From Nevskia sp964451925 (GTDB lineage Bacteria > Pseudomonadota > Gammaproteobacteria > Nevskiales > Nevskiaceae), in contig CAYVKA010000006.1 in NCBI GenBank assembly GCA_964451925.1, positions 1 through 64,000 of the forward strand: a stretch of 64,000 nt of DNA, in the 5' to 3' direction. The notes under the pieces were generated by a model. It was given only the letters and a program-made list of their open reading frames with translations, did not search any database and was not told the DNA's origin. The position numbers were made by a program, and so were the translations under genes. This document shows positions 41,702 through 50,138 of the stretch, piece after piece; position 1 is the first letter of the stretch, and every line of letters starts with the position of its first letter.

Positions 41702-42895
41702 TCAGGCCTCGGCCGCGGCCTCGAGGATGTATTTCTGCCGGTAGGCCGCGAAGTCGCGCCGCAGCTGGCCGGCGCTCAGTCCGTAGGTCTCGGGGGCGTA
41801 GTCGTGGCGGCCGTGGCGGGTCTTCTCGTCCTCGGCCAGCCAGTGACGCATGCGCTGGTCCAGATCGGCGTCCATCGGCAGGCCAAGGAAGTCGTAGACC
41901 TGTCGCGCCACGTCCATCGGGCGCTGCACCGTATCCTTGAAGCGCACATCGAGGAAGCGGCCCGGCGGCGCCTGCTCGCGCAGCGCCATGGTGTGGCTCA
42001 GGGCGCGGTGCATGGTGTCGTTCCAGTCGCGGCCGGCGCGCACGGCGTCGGCCTGGTCGCTGTAAATGCCCCACAGCGTGTGGATGAAGCTGGCGATGGA
42101 GGGAATGGCCTGCACCGGGTCGCGGTGGGTCTGGATCACGCGCGCGTCGGGAAACACCTTGAGCAGCGTGTCCATGCGCAGCAGGTGGTGTGGCGCCTTC
42201 AGCACCCAGCGCTCGCCGGCGAGGCCGCGCTGGCGCTTCTGCCACTGCAGGAACTGCATGCAGCGCTGCAGGAAGCGGTAGGGCGGAGTCTGGTCCTGCC
42301 GGTCGAGCCAGGCCATGTAGCCGGGCACGTCGGCGTAGGCGTTGAGGCCGCACAGGAAGGAATGCTCCATCAGGATGAATTCCTCGTCCGCCAGGTCCGC
42401 GTTCATCGGGTGGATGGCGGTCAGCGCCGGCATGGCCTGCACCATCAGCTCGACATCGGCGCGGGCCTTGGCGATGCGTCCGTCCGGGTGGCCGGGCGCC
42501 TCGTCCGGAAACGGCACCGGGTAACAGGCTTCCCACCAGGCCATCCACCAGAAACGCGAATCGCAGGACAGCAGGCGGTGCAGCTTGGTGGTGCCGGTAC
42601 GCGGCAGGCCGACGATCACCACCGGCGGCGTCAGCGGCTCCTGCGCGATCTCCGGATGGCGCTTGAAGTAGTCCTCGATGCGCAGCCGGTTGACCAGCTG
42701 ATTGACGAATTTCATGCGGAACAGGTAGCGCCCGGTGCCGGACAGCCTGGCCTCCTGCTCCAGCGCCTGGCAGCTGCGCACCAGGCCGGTGTGGAAGGTG
42801 GGGTCGCCGAAGTCGGTGGGGCCGCCCGCCAGCTTGAGGGCTTCCTCGATCATGCTGTCGGGGTTGAGGGAGGGTTGCTGGTCCTGTGTGCTCAT
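41702..42895 (-). CDS. Sulfotransferase family protein
   Basis: A 397-residue protein with the PAPS 5'-phosphosulfate loop VIVGLPRTGTTKLHRLLS (about residues 92-109), the 3'-phosphate region VIQTHRDPVQAIPSI, and long helices. The family transfers sulfate to hydroxyl groups of small molecules; many bacterial members annotated this way have unproven substrates, and some may not use PAPS. Its ATG overlaps the stop of DUF1214-like paralogue B (ATGA), so the two proteins are made together. Confidence 0.85.
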   Translation of the reverse strand: MSTQDQQPSLNPDSMIEEALKLAGGPTDFGDPTFHTGLVRSCQALEQEARLSGTGRYLFRMKFVNQLVNRLRIEDYFKRHPEIAQEPLTPPVVIVGLPRTGTTKLHRLLSCDSRFWWMAWWEACYPVPFPDEAPGHPDGRIAKARADVELMVQAMPALTAIHPMNADLADEEFILMEHSFLCGLNAYADVPGYMAWLDRQDQTPPYRFLQRCMQFLQWQKRQRGLAGERWVLKAPHHLLRMDTLLKVFPDARVIQTHRDPVQAIPSIASFIHTLWGIYSDQADAVRAGRDWNDTMHRALSHTMALREQAPPGRFLDVRFKDTVQRPMDVARQVYDFLGLPMDADLDQRMRHWLAEDEKTRHGRHDYAPETYGLSAGQLRRDFAAYRQKYILEAAAEA

Positions 42896-44010
42896 GCGTT
42901 CAGTTCCCGCGCGAGTGCGGCCTGCTTGACCACGCGCGTGGTGGGGTGGATGTGTTCGGCGGCGCCGACCCAGCGGAAGCAGTAGGTGCCGAGCCGGTGG
43001 CCGGCGGTTTCCAGCCAGTTCGGATGGCCGGGATTACTGTGCGCCAGCACGAAGGTCACGCCGCCGTCGGCGTCGGCGGTGGCGTTGTGCTTGTTGAAGC
43101 AGATGCGGTGATAGCGGTAGTCCAGCGACTCCATCCACCAGTTGTTGATCTGCAGGTTCCAGAAGCGGCAGTCCGGGATGCGCGCCACGTGGATCAGCAG
43201 GGCCTCGTCCGGCGCCAGCGACCAGTAGGAGTGGTAATAGAAGATGTTGGGATCGCCGCCGACGCGCTGGCACAGCGCCTGGTCGGCCGGCGGCAGCTGG
43301 TTGGGGTGTTTGAGGTAGCTCTGCGACCAGTCGGCGAACAGCCGCGCGGTGCCCTCGACGAAGCGCGAGGCGTTGCCCAGGCCGCTGTGCAGGCGCTGCG
43401 CCGAAAGCGGCGCCGGCTTGGCCTCGGCCCCGGCACGGGCGATGCGCATCTGCGCGGGCTTCTCCTTCGACCGGTCCATGAAAGTCTGGCGCACGATCAC
43501 GGCGTTGCTCTGCGGCTCGATGCGCAGCCAGTTGCCGGGCTGCGGCTGCTGGCTCAGGCGGATCTCGAAATGGCCGTTGGCGTCAGTCTGCAGTTGCGCC
43601 GAGTCGATGGCGCCGGTGGGTTCCATGCGGCCGTTGGTTTCGTAGCCGCCTTTCTGCGTGCCGATGCTGAGGTAGGAAACGCTGCCGCGCTCGCCACGGA
43701 TCACATACTCGTGGTTACCGTTGATGCGCGCGAACAGGTAGTGGTTGTCCGGGTTGTCGGCACCGATCTTGCCGGTCTCGTGCGAAGGCAGGAAGAAGCC
43801 GGGGAAGTCCGGGTCGGCGAATTCCAGGTGCATCTCCAGGCCGATGCGCAGCAGGCGGCTGAGATAGCGGAAGCCTTCGGCGCGGTCCAGGGCGTCAGCC
43901 GGCGCTTCCGGCCGCAGGATCTGCTGCCCGGCGCGTTTCAGCGTGTCGCAGAACTCTTCCCAGACGCGGCCGCTGATGACGTCGGCTTCGACGTCTTTGT
44001 CGGACTGCAT
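42892..44010 (-). CDS. DUF1214-like protein (paralogue B)
   Basis: A 372-residue paralogue of the 38782-39900 product, the same length and clearly similar throughout: WEEFCDTLKRAGQQILRPEA, RAEGFRYLSRLLRIGLEMHL, IRGERGSVSYLSIGTQ, QPGNWLRIEPQSNAVIVRQT, RVGGDPNIFYYHSYW and WNLQINNWWMESLDYRYH. GGAGG lies 9 bp before ATG 44010. It is the first gene of the minus-strand set and is coupled to the sulfotransferase. A conserved role with that enzyme, for example handling a lipid or sterol substrate, is plausible but unproven. Confidence 0.72.
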   Translation of the reverse strand: MQSDKDVEADVISGRVWEEFCDTLKRAGQQILRPEAPADALDRAEGFRYLSRLLRIGLEMHLEFADPDFPGFFLPSHETGKIGADNPDNHYLFARINGNHEYVIRGERGSVSYLSIGTQKGGYETNGRMEPTGAIDSAQLQTDANGHFEIRLSQQPQPGNWLRIEPQSNAVIVRQTFMDRSKEKPAQMRIARAGAEAKPAPLSAQRLHSGLGNASRFVEGTARLFADWSQSYLKHPNQLPPADQALCQRVGGDPNIFYYHSYWSLAPDEALLIHVARIPDCRFWNLQINNWWMESLDYRYHRICFNKHNATADADGGVTFVLAHSNPGHPNWLETAGHRLGTYCFRWVGAAEHIHPTTRVVKQAALARELNA

Positions 44011-44195
44011 GCCGGCTTTCCTCCAGATTGGGTCCGGCGGCGGATGGGCCGGATCGTTTGCAAGAGGCTAGTGTGCGGGGGCGGGCAGGGCTTCATCTGT
44101 TTGGACTAAAAGCCTGGCGCTGAACTCACCCTCAGTTTTGCGGTTTTGCGAGGGCGATTCGGCGTGAAATGGCGGTGCGAGGGCGGCATTCGCGC

Positions 44196-45140
44196 CTACG
44201 CGCGGCGCGTGACCCAGGAGCGCAGCGAGCGGATGCGGTCGAGCAGGCGGCCGGTGCCGGAAGCCGGCGGCGGCGGTTCCGGCGCGACGGCCGGTTCGTA
44301 GCGCTGGTGCAACTCCGGGCTCTGCGCCAGGCGCTCGTGATGCTTGAGCGCGGAATGCACCGTGATCTTGCAGGCGTTGTCGATGATCGGCTTGGTGATG
44401 AAGCGGTAGATCTGGCCCTGGTTGATCAGGTCGATGGCGGCGCCGGCGTCGGCGCGCTCGGTCAGGATCACCGACACCAGCTCCGGGTGGTGCTGCTTGA
44501 GCGTGTTGATCAGGTTGACCACCGGGTGGTCCTGTACCCGGGTGTCGGAGATGACCACGCCGATGCGCTCGCGCTCCAGCAGGTCCACCGCTTCGCTCAT
44601 GCTGCTGGCGCCGAAGACGCGGCAGTCCCGGCCCAGGATCGCCTGGATCTGCGGCGGCACGCGCTCGTCGTCGTCCATCACCAGCACCGCCGGCAGCGGC
44701 CCGGCGCTTGCCGCCGCCACGGCGGGCTCGCCGGCGCGGGCCGCCACGGCGGCGCTGGCACGCGCGGCCGCCACGGCGCGGGACACGGTGGTGGACAGGT
44801 CCTCGTTCGACCAGGGCTTGTTGACGAAGCGGAAGATCTCGCCCTCGTTGATCGAGCCGATGATGGCGTTGAGGTCGGAATAGCCGGTGAGCAGGATGCG
44901 CATGGCGTTGGGGTTCAGCTCGCGCGCCGCCCGCAGCAGCTCGATGCCGCTCATACCGGGCATGCGCTGGTCGCTGACCACCACGTCCACCGGCTGCTTG
45001 CGCAGCAGCTCCAGCGCCTGCGCGCCGCCTTCGGCAAAGAACACCTCGTAATGGGCGCGGAACAGCATGCGCATGGTGGTCAGCACGCGCGGCTCGTCAT
45101 CGACGAACAGCACGCGGGCCTTTGCGGCGGGCAGGTTCAT
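44196..45140 (-). CDS. Response regulator with two receiver domains
   Basis: A 314-residue protein without a DNA-binding or enzymatic output domain. The first receiver (residues 8-125) has VDDEP, the phospho-acceptor in VVVSDQRMPGMSG and KPW; the second (about 150-270) has MDDDE, VVISDTRVQDHPV and KPI. Both resemble the RpfG/HupR-like receiver group. The C-terminal 40 residues are Pro-rich. It starts 18 bp after the sensor kinase stop and should receive phosphate from it; output would be by protein interaction or phosphate relay. Confidence 0.88.
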   Translation of the reverse strand: MNLPAAKARVLFVDDEPRVLTTMRMLFRAHYEVFFAEGGAQALELLRKQPVDVVVSDQRMPGMSGIELLRAARELNPNAMRILLTGYSDLNAIIGSINEGEIFRFVNKPWSNEDLSTTVSRAVAAARASAAVAARAGEPAVAAASAGPLPAVLVMDDDERVPPQIQAILGRDCRVFGASSMSEAVDLLERERIGVVISDTRVQDHPVVNLINTLKQHHPELVSVILTERADAGAAIDLINQGQIYRFITKPIIDNACKITVHSALKHHERLAQSPELHQRYEPAVAPEPPPPASGTGRLLDRIRSLRSWVTRRA

Positions 45141-45158
45141 TAAGCTTCGGTCCTCCAG

Positions 45159-46982
45159 CTACGCGGCGACCGGTACCGCTTCCTGAGCCGGTTGCGCCTG
45201 TCTTTTTTGTCGTAGCGGCAGGTGGATGACGAATTCGCTGCCCTTGCCGGGGGTGGAGCGCACGTCGATCCTGCCGCCATGTTCCTCAATAATACGGAAA
45301 ACGATGGACAGGCCAAGCCCGGTGCCCTTGCCGACCGGCTTGGTGGTGAAGAACGGCTCGAAGATGCGGCGTCGTATGTCCTCGCTCATGCCGCAGCCGG
45401 TGTCGAGCACGCGGATGCTCACGCCGCCGCCTTCGGCCAGGGTGTGGACGTAGATGCGGCCTTCGCCCTCGATGGCCTGGCCGGCGTTGGTGAACAGGTT
45501 GAGGAACACCTGGTTGAGCTGCGACGGCGAGCATTCGATCTGCGGCAGCTCGCCGAACTGGCGGATCACCTCGACGCGGCCCTTGAGCTGGTTGTGGCAG
45601 ATCTTCAGCGCCGAGTCGATGCCGTCGTTGACCTGGAACAGGTCGCTGCGCGTGCGGTCGACGCGCGAGAAATCCTTCAGGCTCGACACCAGCTCGCCGA
45701 TCTGGCCGAGGCCGTGGTCGGTGTCTTGCAGCAGGCCGTGCAGGTCGTCCAGCAGCTCTTCCGGGGACAGCGTCTGGCTGCGTGCCGAAGCCTCGTCCAT
45801 GGCCGCGGCGATCTCCGCCTCGGACGCGTCCGGCGCGGACAGCAGGCTCAAGGCCTTGTGCTGCGCGGCGCACAGGCCGCGCAGGTCGGCGAGGGAATTG
45901 CGCACGATCTCGGAATTGCTGCGCGCGTAGCCCAGCGGCGTGTTGATCTCGTGTGCCACGCCCGCCACCATCTGGCCCAGCGAGGCCATTTTTTCCGATT
46001 GCACCAGCTGCGCCTGCGAGGCGCGCAGGTCGTCCAGGGCGGAGCTGAGGTCGTGGGTGCGCGCCTTGACCTGCGCTTCCAGGGTCTCGTTGGCGCGGGT
46101 CAGGCCGGCGTTGGCGCGGTCCAGGTCGCGGTAACTGGCCCGCAGGCGCAGGCCCAGCCAGGCCAGCACGCCGAGCAGGACCGCGGCATACGCCACCAGC
46201 GCCAGGCGGTAGCGGCCGGCGCGGGCCACCTGGGCGGCGTACCAGGCGGAGTAGGCCTGCTCCACCGCCTGCAACTGCGGGCCGGTGGGGCGGTCGAGGA
46301 AGTCGCGCATCTTGTTGACCAGCTCGTTCTTGTCGCCGACCACGTCCTGGCAGCTCTGGTGCAGGCGCTGCAGCGCCTCGCCGAATGCCGCCGGCTGCCC
46401 GTTCGCCAGCCTGTCGATCCCGTCGAGCAGCATCTGGATGTCTTTTTCGTTGGACGGCGAGGGCGTCACGCTGAAGGTCACGATCTGCGTGTCGAGCTGC
46501 TGGCTCAGGTCGCGCACCTGGGCGCGCACCGCCGGCGTGGCCGCGGCGGCCAGCGCGGCGATATTGGTCGGCACGGCGTTGGCGCTGTTGATCAGGCGCT
46601 GGTTGAGCAGGGTGCTGCGGGCCTCGATGTCGAAGTCCAGCTCGAACTTGGACTGGATGGTATCGAGGAAGCGGTCCAGCGCCTTGTCCAGCTCCGGGCT
46701 GAGGCCGCGCAGCGCCTGCGGGCCCTTGTCGATGGCGTCCAGCGCCTCACCCAGCTGGCTGGTGATGACCACGCGCTCGTCCCCTTCGGCGCTGAGCGAG
46801 GCCACGCGCGCCTGGGTCAGCACGCGGTTGAGCTGCACGTCGAGATTGTTGATGGCGCGGATGCTGGCCAGGCGTTGCAGGTGCAGCCCGCTGTCCGCGC
46901 TCTGCGTCATGCGCAGCAGGAACACCAGCATGCCGATCGCCACGCCAACCAGTACCGCCGGCAGCACACGCCGCAGGTTCAT
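45159..46982 (-). CDS. Membrane sensor histidine kinase with helical periplasmic sensor
   Basis: A 607-residue kinase. Transmembrane helices at about 7-24 and 270-290 flank a ~245-residue all-helical periplasmic region, resembling the DAHL-type sensor module. Then follow a coiled coil and the HisKA box GVAHEINTPLGYARSNSEI, with ATPase motifs NLFTNAGQAIEG, VLDTGCGMS and GKGTGLGLSIVFRI. It is HWE/NtrB-like in the N box. ATG 46982 gives a normal membrane-start; the longer frame to 47114 adds Arg-rich noncoding-like sequence. Cognate partner: the double-receiver protein immediately downstream. Confidence 0.9.
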   Translation of the reverse strand: MNLRRVLPAVLVGVAIGMLVFLLRMTQSADSGLHLQRLASIRAINNLDVQLNRVLTQARVASLSAEGDERVVITSQLGEALDAIDKGPQALRGLSPELDKALDRFLDTIQSKFELDFDIEARSTLLNQRLINSANAVPTNIAALAAAATPAVRAQVRDLSQQLDTQIVTFSVTPSPSNEKDIQMLLDGIDRLANGQPAAFGEALQRLHQSCQDVVGDKNELVNKMRDFLDRPTGPQLQAVEQAYSAWYAAQVARAGRYRLALVAYAAVLLGVLAWLGLRLRASYRDLDRANAGLTRANETLEAQVKARTHDLSSALDDLRASQAQLVQSEKMASLGQMVAGVAHEINTPLGYARSNSEIVRNSLADLRGLCAAQHKALSLLSAPDASEAEIAAAMDEASARSQTLSPEELLDDLHGLLQDTDHGLGQIGELVSSLKDFSRVDRTRSDLFQVNDGIDSALKICHNQLKGRVEVIRQFGELPQIECSPSQLNQVFLNLFTNAGQAIEGEGRIYVHTLAEGGGVSIRVLDTGCGMSEDIRRRIFEPFFTTKPVGKGTGLGLSIVFRIIEEHGGRIDVRSTPGKGSEFVIHLPLRQKRQAQPAQEAVPVAA

Positions 46983-47348
46983 CGCCCTTGCTCCCTGTCC
47001 ACACCTGGCGTGGCCATATCGGCGCCGCCATCCTGAGCCCATGGGGAAAGGAGTCCGCTTTCGCGGCCGCACTGCAGCGGCATGGTGAAACCGCCGGCCC
47101 GGCCGCGGCCGCACTGTGCGGGTTCACCTGGTCATCCTCGGGCGTCGCCTGTGGCGGCCGCCCCCCGGGCAATGTCAGCGGTTACGCGACCGCCAACTAC
47201 TTGTTCTATTTCGACAATACTGCCACAAGGTGACAGCGGCATCACCTGTTCGGAGTAGTTGCCGGCCCATTCCGGTGCGTATGGATGAGCGCGAAAACGG
47301 CCGCACCGCCGGGCGCGGCGGCGCGGACCGCTTCTGGCCTCGGCGGCG

Positions 47349-47798
47349 TTACGGGCTGATTCGGGCCGGCGACGCGGTGGCGCGGCCGGCGGCGCCGCGC
47401 CGGTTGGAGACGACCGGGCGGTACTGCGAGTCGATGCCCTTGATGTGCGCGGTCAGCCAGTTCTTCAGGAAGTACTGGATGTCGGACTTCACCGCCTCGT
47501 CGCCGGTGTCGCGCAGCTTGACCAGCAACTCGCCCACCCGTGCCACCAGCTGCTTGTGGATCAGCCGGTGGCGGGTCAGACCGGGGAAGGCGCACGCTTC
47601 CATCAGCGCTTCCTCGTCGCGGAAGTGGCTTTGGGCGAAGGCGGCCACTTCCTCGAAGATCTTCAGCAACTCAGCGCGGGGCGCATGAAGCTCCAGGGCA
47701 TCGTGGTAGCGATTGATGATATCGATCAGGCGGACGTGTTGCCGGTTCATTTCCTCATCGCCAACATCCAGCTCGGGCGACCACTGCACAAAGGCCAT
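47349..47798 (-). CDS. Bacteriohemerythrin
   Basis: A 149-residue hemerythrin with the diiron ligands in order: the N-terminal WSPELDVGDEEMNRQH, HFRDEE, HRLIHKQL and LTAHIKGID. These correspond to the conserved His/Glu/Asp pattern of bacterial hemerythrins, which bind O2 reversibly and may deliver it to oxygenases or sense it. The C-terminal 25 residues are an extra Arg/Ala-rich tail. An FNR/ANR-like box lies 61 bp upstream of the ATG. Its position next to oxygenase pathway genes suggests oxygen supply or sensing. Confidence 0.9.
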   Translation of the reverse strand: MAFVQWSPELDVGDEEMNRQHVRLIDIINRYHDALELHAPRAELLKIFEEVAAFAQSHFRDEEALMEACAFPGLTRHRLIHKQLVARVGELLVKLRDTGDEAVKSDIQYFLKNWLTAHIKGIDSQYRPVVSNRRGAAGRATASPARISP

Positions 47799-47852
47799 CG
47801 CGTTGCTCCATTAGGTACGGAAGCAGCGTGCGCCGCGCCAGGCGCGGGTGCA

Positions 47853-47866
47853 TTGATCTGGATCAG
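47853..47866 (-). promoter_or_regulatory. Candidate FNR/ANR box upstream of the hemerythrin gene
   Basis: TTGAT-CTGG-ATCAG has one mismatch to the FNR/ANR consensus. It lies 61 bp (centre) upstream of the hemerythrin ATG at 47798 and also just past the stop of the aldolase gene. I do not see a convincing -10 box at class II spacing, so a class I arrangement or a chance match remains possible. Confidence 0.5.
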
Positions 47867-47930
47867 TCGGCCGGCAAGCCCTTGATGAGTGGGAAGTTTC
47901 CGTGCCCTGCGCGGTGCCGCGGCAGCCGTT

Positions 47931-48974
47931 TCAGGCGCTCGCCCCGGCCTGTTCCTTGCGCTCGCGCGCCATGGTCAGCGCGGCGTCCTCGATCATGTCC
48001 TCCTGGCCGCCCACCATCTTGCGCCGGCCCAGTTCGAGCAGGATCTCCCGCGCCGAGATGCCGTAGCGCTTCTCCGCCCGCTGCGCGAACAGCAGGAAGC
48101 TGGAGTAGACGCCGGCGTAGCCCAGGGTGAGGGCGTTGCGGTCGATGCGGATGGGGAAATCGAGGATCGGCTGGATCAGATCCTCGGCCACGTCGGAGGC
48201 CTTGAACACGTCGACGCCGGTCTCGATGCCCATGCGGTTGCACACCGCCACGAACACCTCCGTCGGCGTGTTGCCGGCGCCGGCGCCGAGGCCGCCGCAG
48301 GCGCCGTCGATGCGGCGGGCGCCGGCTTCCACCGCGGCGATCGAGTTGGCCACGCCCATCGACAGGTTGTGGTGGCCATGAAAGCCGATCTCGGTTTCCG
48401 GCTTGAGCTTGTCGCGCAGCAGGGCGATGCGGGCGCTCACGTCCTGCGGCAGCATGTAGCCGGCCGAGTCGGTGACGTAGAGGCAGTTGGCGCCGTAGCT
48501 TTCCATCAGCAGCGCCTGTTCGAGGATTTTCTGCGGCTCGACCATGTGCGCCATCATCAGGAAACCCACCGTGTCCAGGCCCATCTTGCGTGCCAGCGAG
48601 ATGTGCTGCTCTGATACGTCGGCCTCGGTGCAATGGGTGGCGACGCGGATGGTGGTGACGCCGCAGTCCGCCGCCATGCGCAAGTGGTCGACGGTGCCGA
48701 TGCCCGGCAGCAGCAGCGCCGAGACCTTGGCCTTCTTCAGCTCCGGGATCACCGCGCGCAGGTACTGCTCGTCGCTGGCGGCGGGGAAGCCGTAGTTGAC
48801 CGAGGCGCCGCCCAGGCCGTCGCCGTGGGTGACCTCGATCAGCGGCACGCCGGCGGCGTCGAGCCCCTTGGCGATGCCGCGCATCTGCTCGATGGTGATC
48901 TGGTGGCGCTTGGGGTGCATGCCGTCGCGCAGCGACATGTCGTGCACTTTGATCTTGATGCCTTGCAGGTTCAT
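47931..48974 (-). CDS. hsaF: 4-hydroxy-2-oxovalerate aldolase (HsaF/BphI/DmpG type)
   Basis: A 347-residue enzyme of the DRE-TIM metallolyase superfamily, splitting 4-hydroxy-2-oxoacids to pyruvate plus an aldehyde with Mn2+. Metal and substrate motifs are MSLRDGMHPKRHQ (residues 13-25), GADGxx-type acids later, and FHGHHNLSMG, and GACGGLGAGAGNTPTEV. It normally forms a channelling complex with the acylating aldehyde dehydrogenase encoded by the next gene upstream (49124-50035). In steroid catabolism the substrate is 4-hydroxy-2-oxohexanoate, giving propanal. The symbol follows the steroid context; the enzyme could equally be named after a phenol pathway. Confidence 0.9.
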   Translation of the reverse strand: MNLQGIKIKVHDMSLRDGMHPKRHQITIEQMRGIAKGLDAAGVPLIEVTHGDGLGGASVNYGFPAASDEQYLRAVIPELKKAKVSALLLPGIGTVDHLRMAADCGVTTIRVATHCTEADVSEQHISLARKMGLDTVGFLMMAHMVEPQKILEQALLMESYGANCLYVTDSAGYMLPQDVSARIALLRDKLKPETEIGFHGHHNLSMGVANSIAAVEAGARRIDGACGGLGAGAGNTPTEVFVAVCNRMGIETGVDVFKASDVAEDLIQPILDFPIRIDRNALTLGYAGVYSSFLLFAQRAEKRYGISAREILLELGRRKMVGGQEDMIEDAALTMARERKEQAGASA

Positions 48975-48993
48975 CGTTCTACTCCGTCTCTGG

Positions 48994-49108
48994 CCCTTCT
49001 CTCCGGGAGAAGGGTTGGGATGAGGGGCGCGCGTTCGTCTGGCGTTGTGGCCGGATCAAAGTGTGCGCCCCTCACCCTGACCCTCTCCCCACTTTCGTGG
49101 GGAGAGGG
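48994..49108. repeat. Pair of GC-rich stem-loops between aldolase and dehydrogenase genes
   Basis: The first hairpin pairs CCCTTCTC (48994-49001) with GAGAAGGG (49007-49014). The second pairs CCCTCTCCCCA (49081-49091) with its complement at 49098-49108 around CTTTCG. Both fill the 149-bp gap inside the lower-pathway gene set, on the 3' side of the dehydrogenase gene. Such elements often attenuate or stabilise operon mRNA; no U-tract follows, so read-through is likely. Confidence 0.7.
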
Positions 49109-49123
49109 GATGAAAAGAATGAA

Positions 49124-50035
49124 TCAGGCCGCCACCGGCTCCAGCTGCAGCCGGCCGGACAGCATCTCCTCGGCGAACATCTCCGCCGTGCGCGTGGCCG
49201 AGGCGGTCATGATGTCGAGGTTGCCGGCGTACTTGGGCAGGAAATCGCCCAGACCCTCCACTTCGAGGAAGGTGGTGACGCGGTTACCGTCGAACACCGG
49301 GCCGTTCTTCAGACGGTAGCCGGGCACGTATTTCTGCACCTCGGCGATCATCTCGTGCACCGACTTCTCGATCTCCGCCTGCTTCGGCGCGTCCACGGTG
49401 AGGCAGTGGATGGTGTCGCGCATGATCAGCGGCGGCTCGGCCGGATTGATGACGATGATGGCCTTGCCCTCGTCGGCGCCGCCGATCTTGGCCACGGCGC
49501 CGGCGGTGGTGCGGGTGAACTCGTCGATGTTCTTGCGCGTGCCGGGGCCGACCGACTTGGACGACACCGTGGCCACGATCTCCGCGTACCTGACCTTCTG
49601 CACCCGCGACACGGCGTAGACCATCGGGATCGTCGCCTGGCCGCCGCAGGTGACCATGTTGACGTTCATCTCGCGCTTGCCGGCGTGCTGCTTGAGGTTG
49701 ATCGGCGGCACGCAGTAGGGGCCGATGGCCGCCGGGGTGAGGTCGATCATCATCACGCCGAGGCGGTTGAGCTTGTCCGAGTTCTCCTTGTGCACATAGG
49801 CCGAGGTGGCGTCGAAGGCGATCTGCACGCCGTCGGCCAGCACGTGCGGCAGCATGCCGTCCACGCCCTGGTCGGTGGCCTTCAGGCCCAGTTCACGGGC
49901 GCGGGCCAGGCCTTCGCTGGCGGGGTCGACGCCGACCATCCACACCGGCTCCAGCAGCTTGCTGCGGCGCAGCTTGTACAGCAGGTCGGTGCCAATGTTG
50001 CCGGGACCGATGATGGCGCATTTGATCTTTTTCAT
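49124..50035 (-). CDS. hsaG: Acetaldehyde/propanal dehydrogenase, acylating (HsaG/DmpF type)
   Basis: A 303-residue enzyme with the NAD loop CAIIGPGNIGTDLLYK and the catalytic Cys130 in NMVTCGGQATIP. It converts acetaldehyde or propanal to the acyl-CoA with CoA and NAD, receiving the aldehyde from the aldolase partner through a protein channel. Length matches DmpF/BphJ/HsaG. It is separated from the aldolase gene by 149 bp of hairpins and from the hydratase gene by a palindromic element, an unusually loose spacing for such partners. Confidence 0.93.
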   Translation of the reverse strand: MKKIKCAIIGPGNIGTDLLYKLRRSKLLEPVWMVGVDPASEGLARARELGLKATDQGVDGMLPHVLADGVQIAFDATSAYVHKENSDKLNRLGVMMIDLTPAAIGPYCVPPINLKQHAGKREMNVNMVTCGGQATIPMVYAVSRVQKVRYAEIVATVSSKSVGPGTRKNIDEFTRTTAGAVAKIGGADEGKAIIVINPAEPPLIMRDTIHCLTVDAPKQAEIEKSVHEMIAEVQKYVPGYRLKNGPVFDGNRVTTFLEVEGLGDFLPKYAGNLDIMTASATRTAEMFAEEMLSGRLQLEPVAA

Positions 50036-50045
50036 GGCTTCAAAT

Positions 50046-50125
50046 CCGGGAATGGGGAATCGAGAATCGGGAATCGTTCAGGGCCGGGCTTTTTCGATTC
50101 CCGATTCTCCATTCCCGATTCCCGG
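50046..50125. repeat. Long palindrome with GGGAATC motifs
   Basis: Arms 50046-50076 and 50095-50125 are nearly perfect inverted copies built from repeated CCGGGAAT, GGGAATCGAGAATC and GGGAATCG units, around an 18-bp loop. This type of nested GGGAATC element recurs in gammaproteobacterial genomes. It lies between the hydratase and aldehyde dehydrogenase genes. Confidence 0.75.
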
Positions 50126-50138
50126 CGGGTCTTCACAG

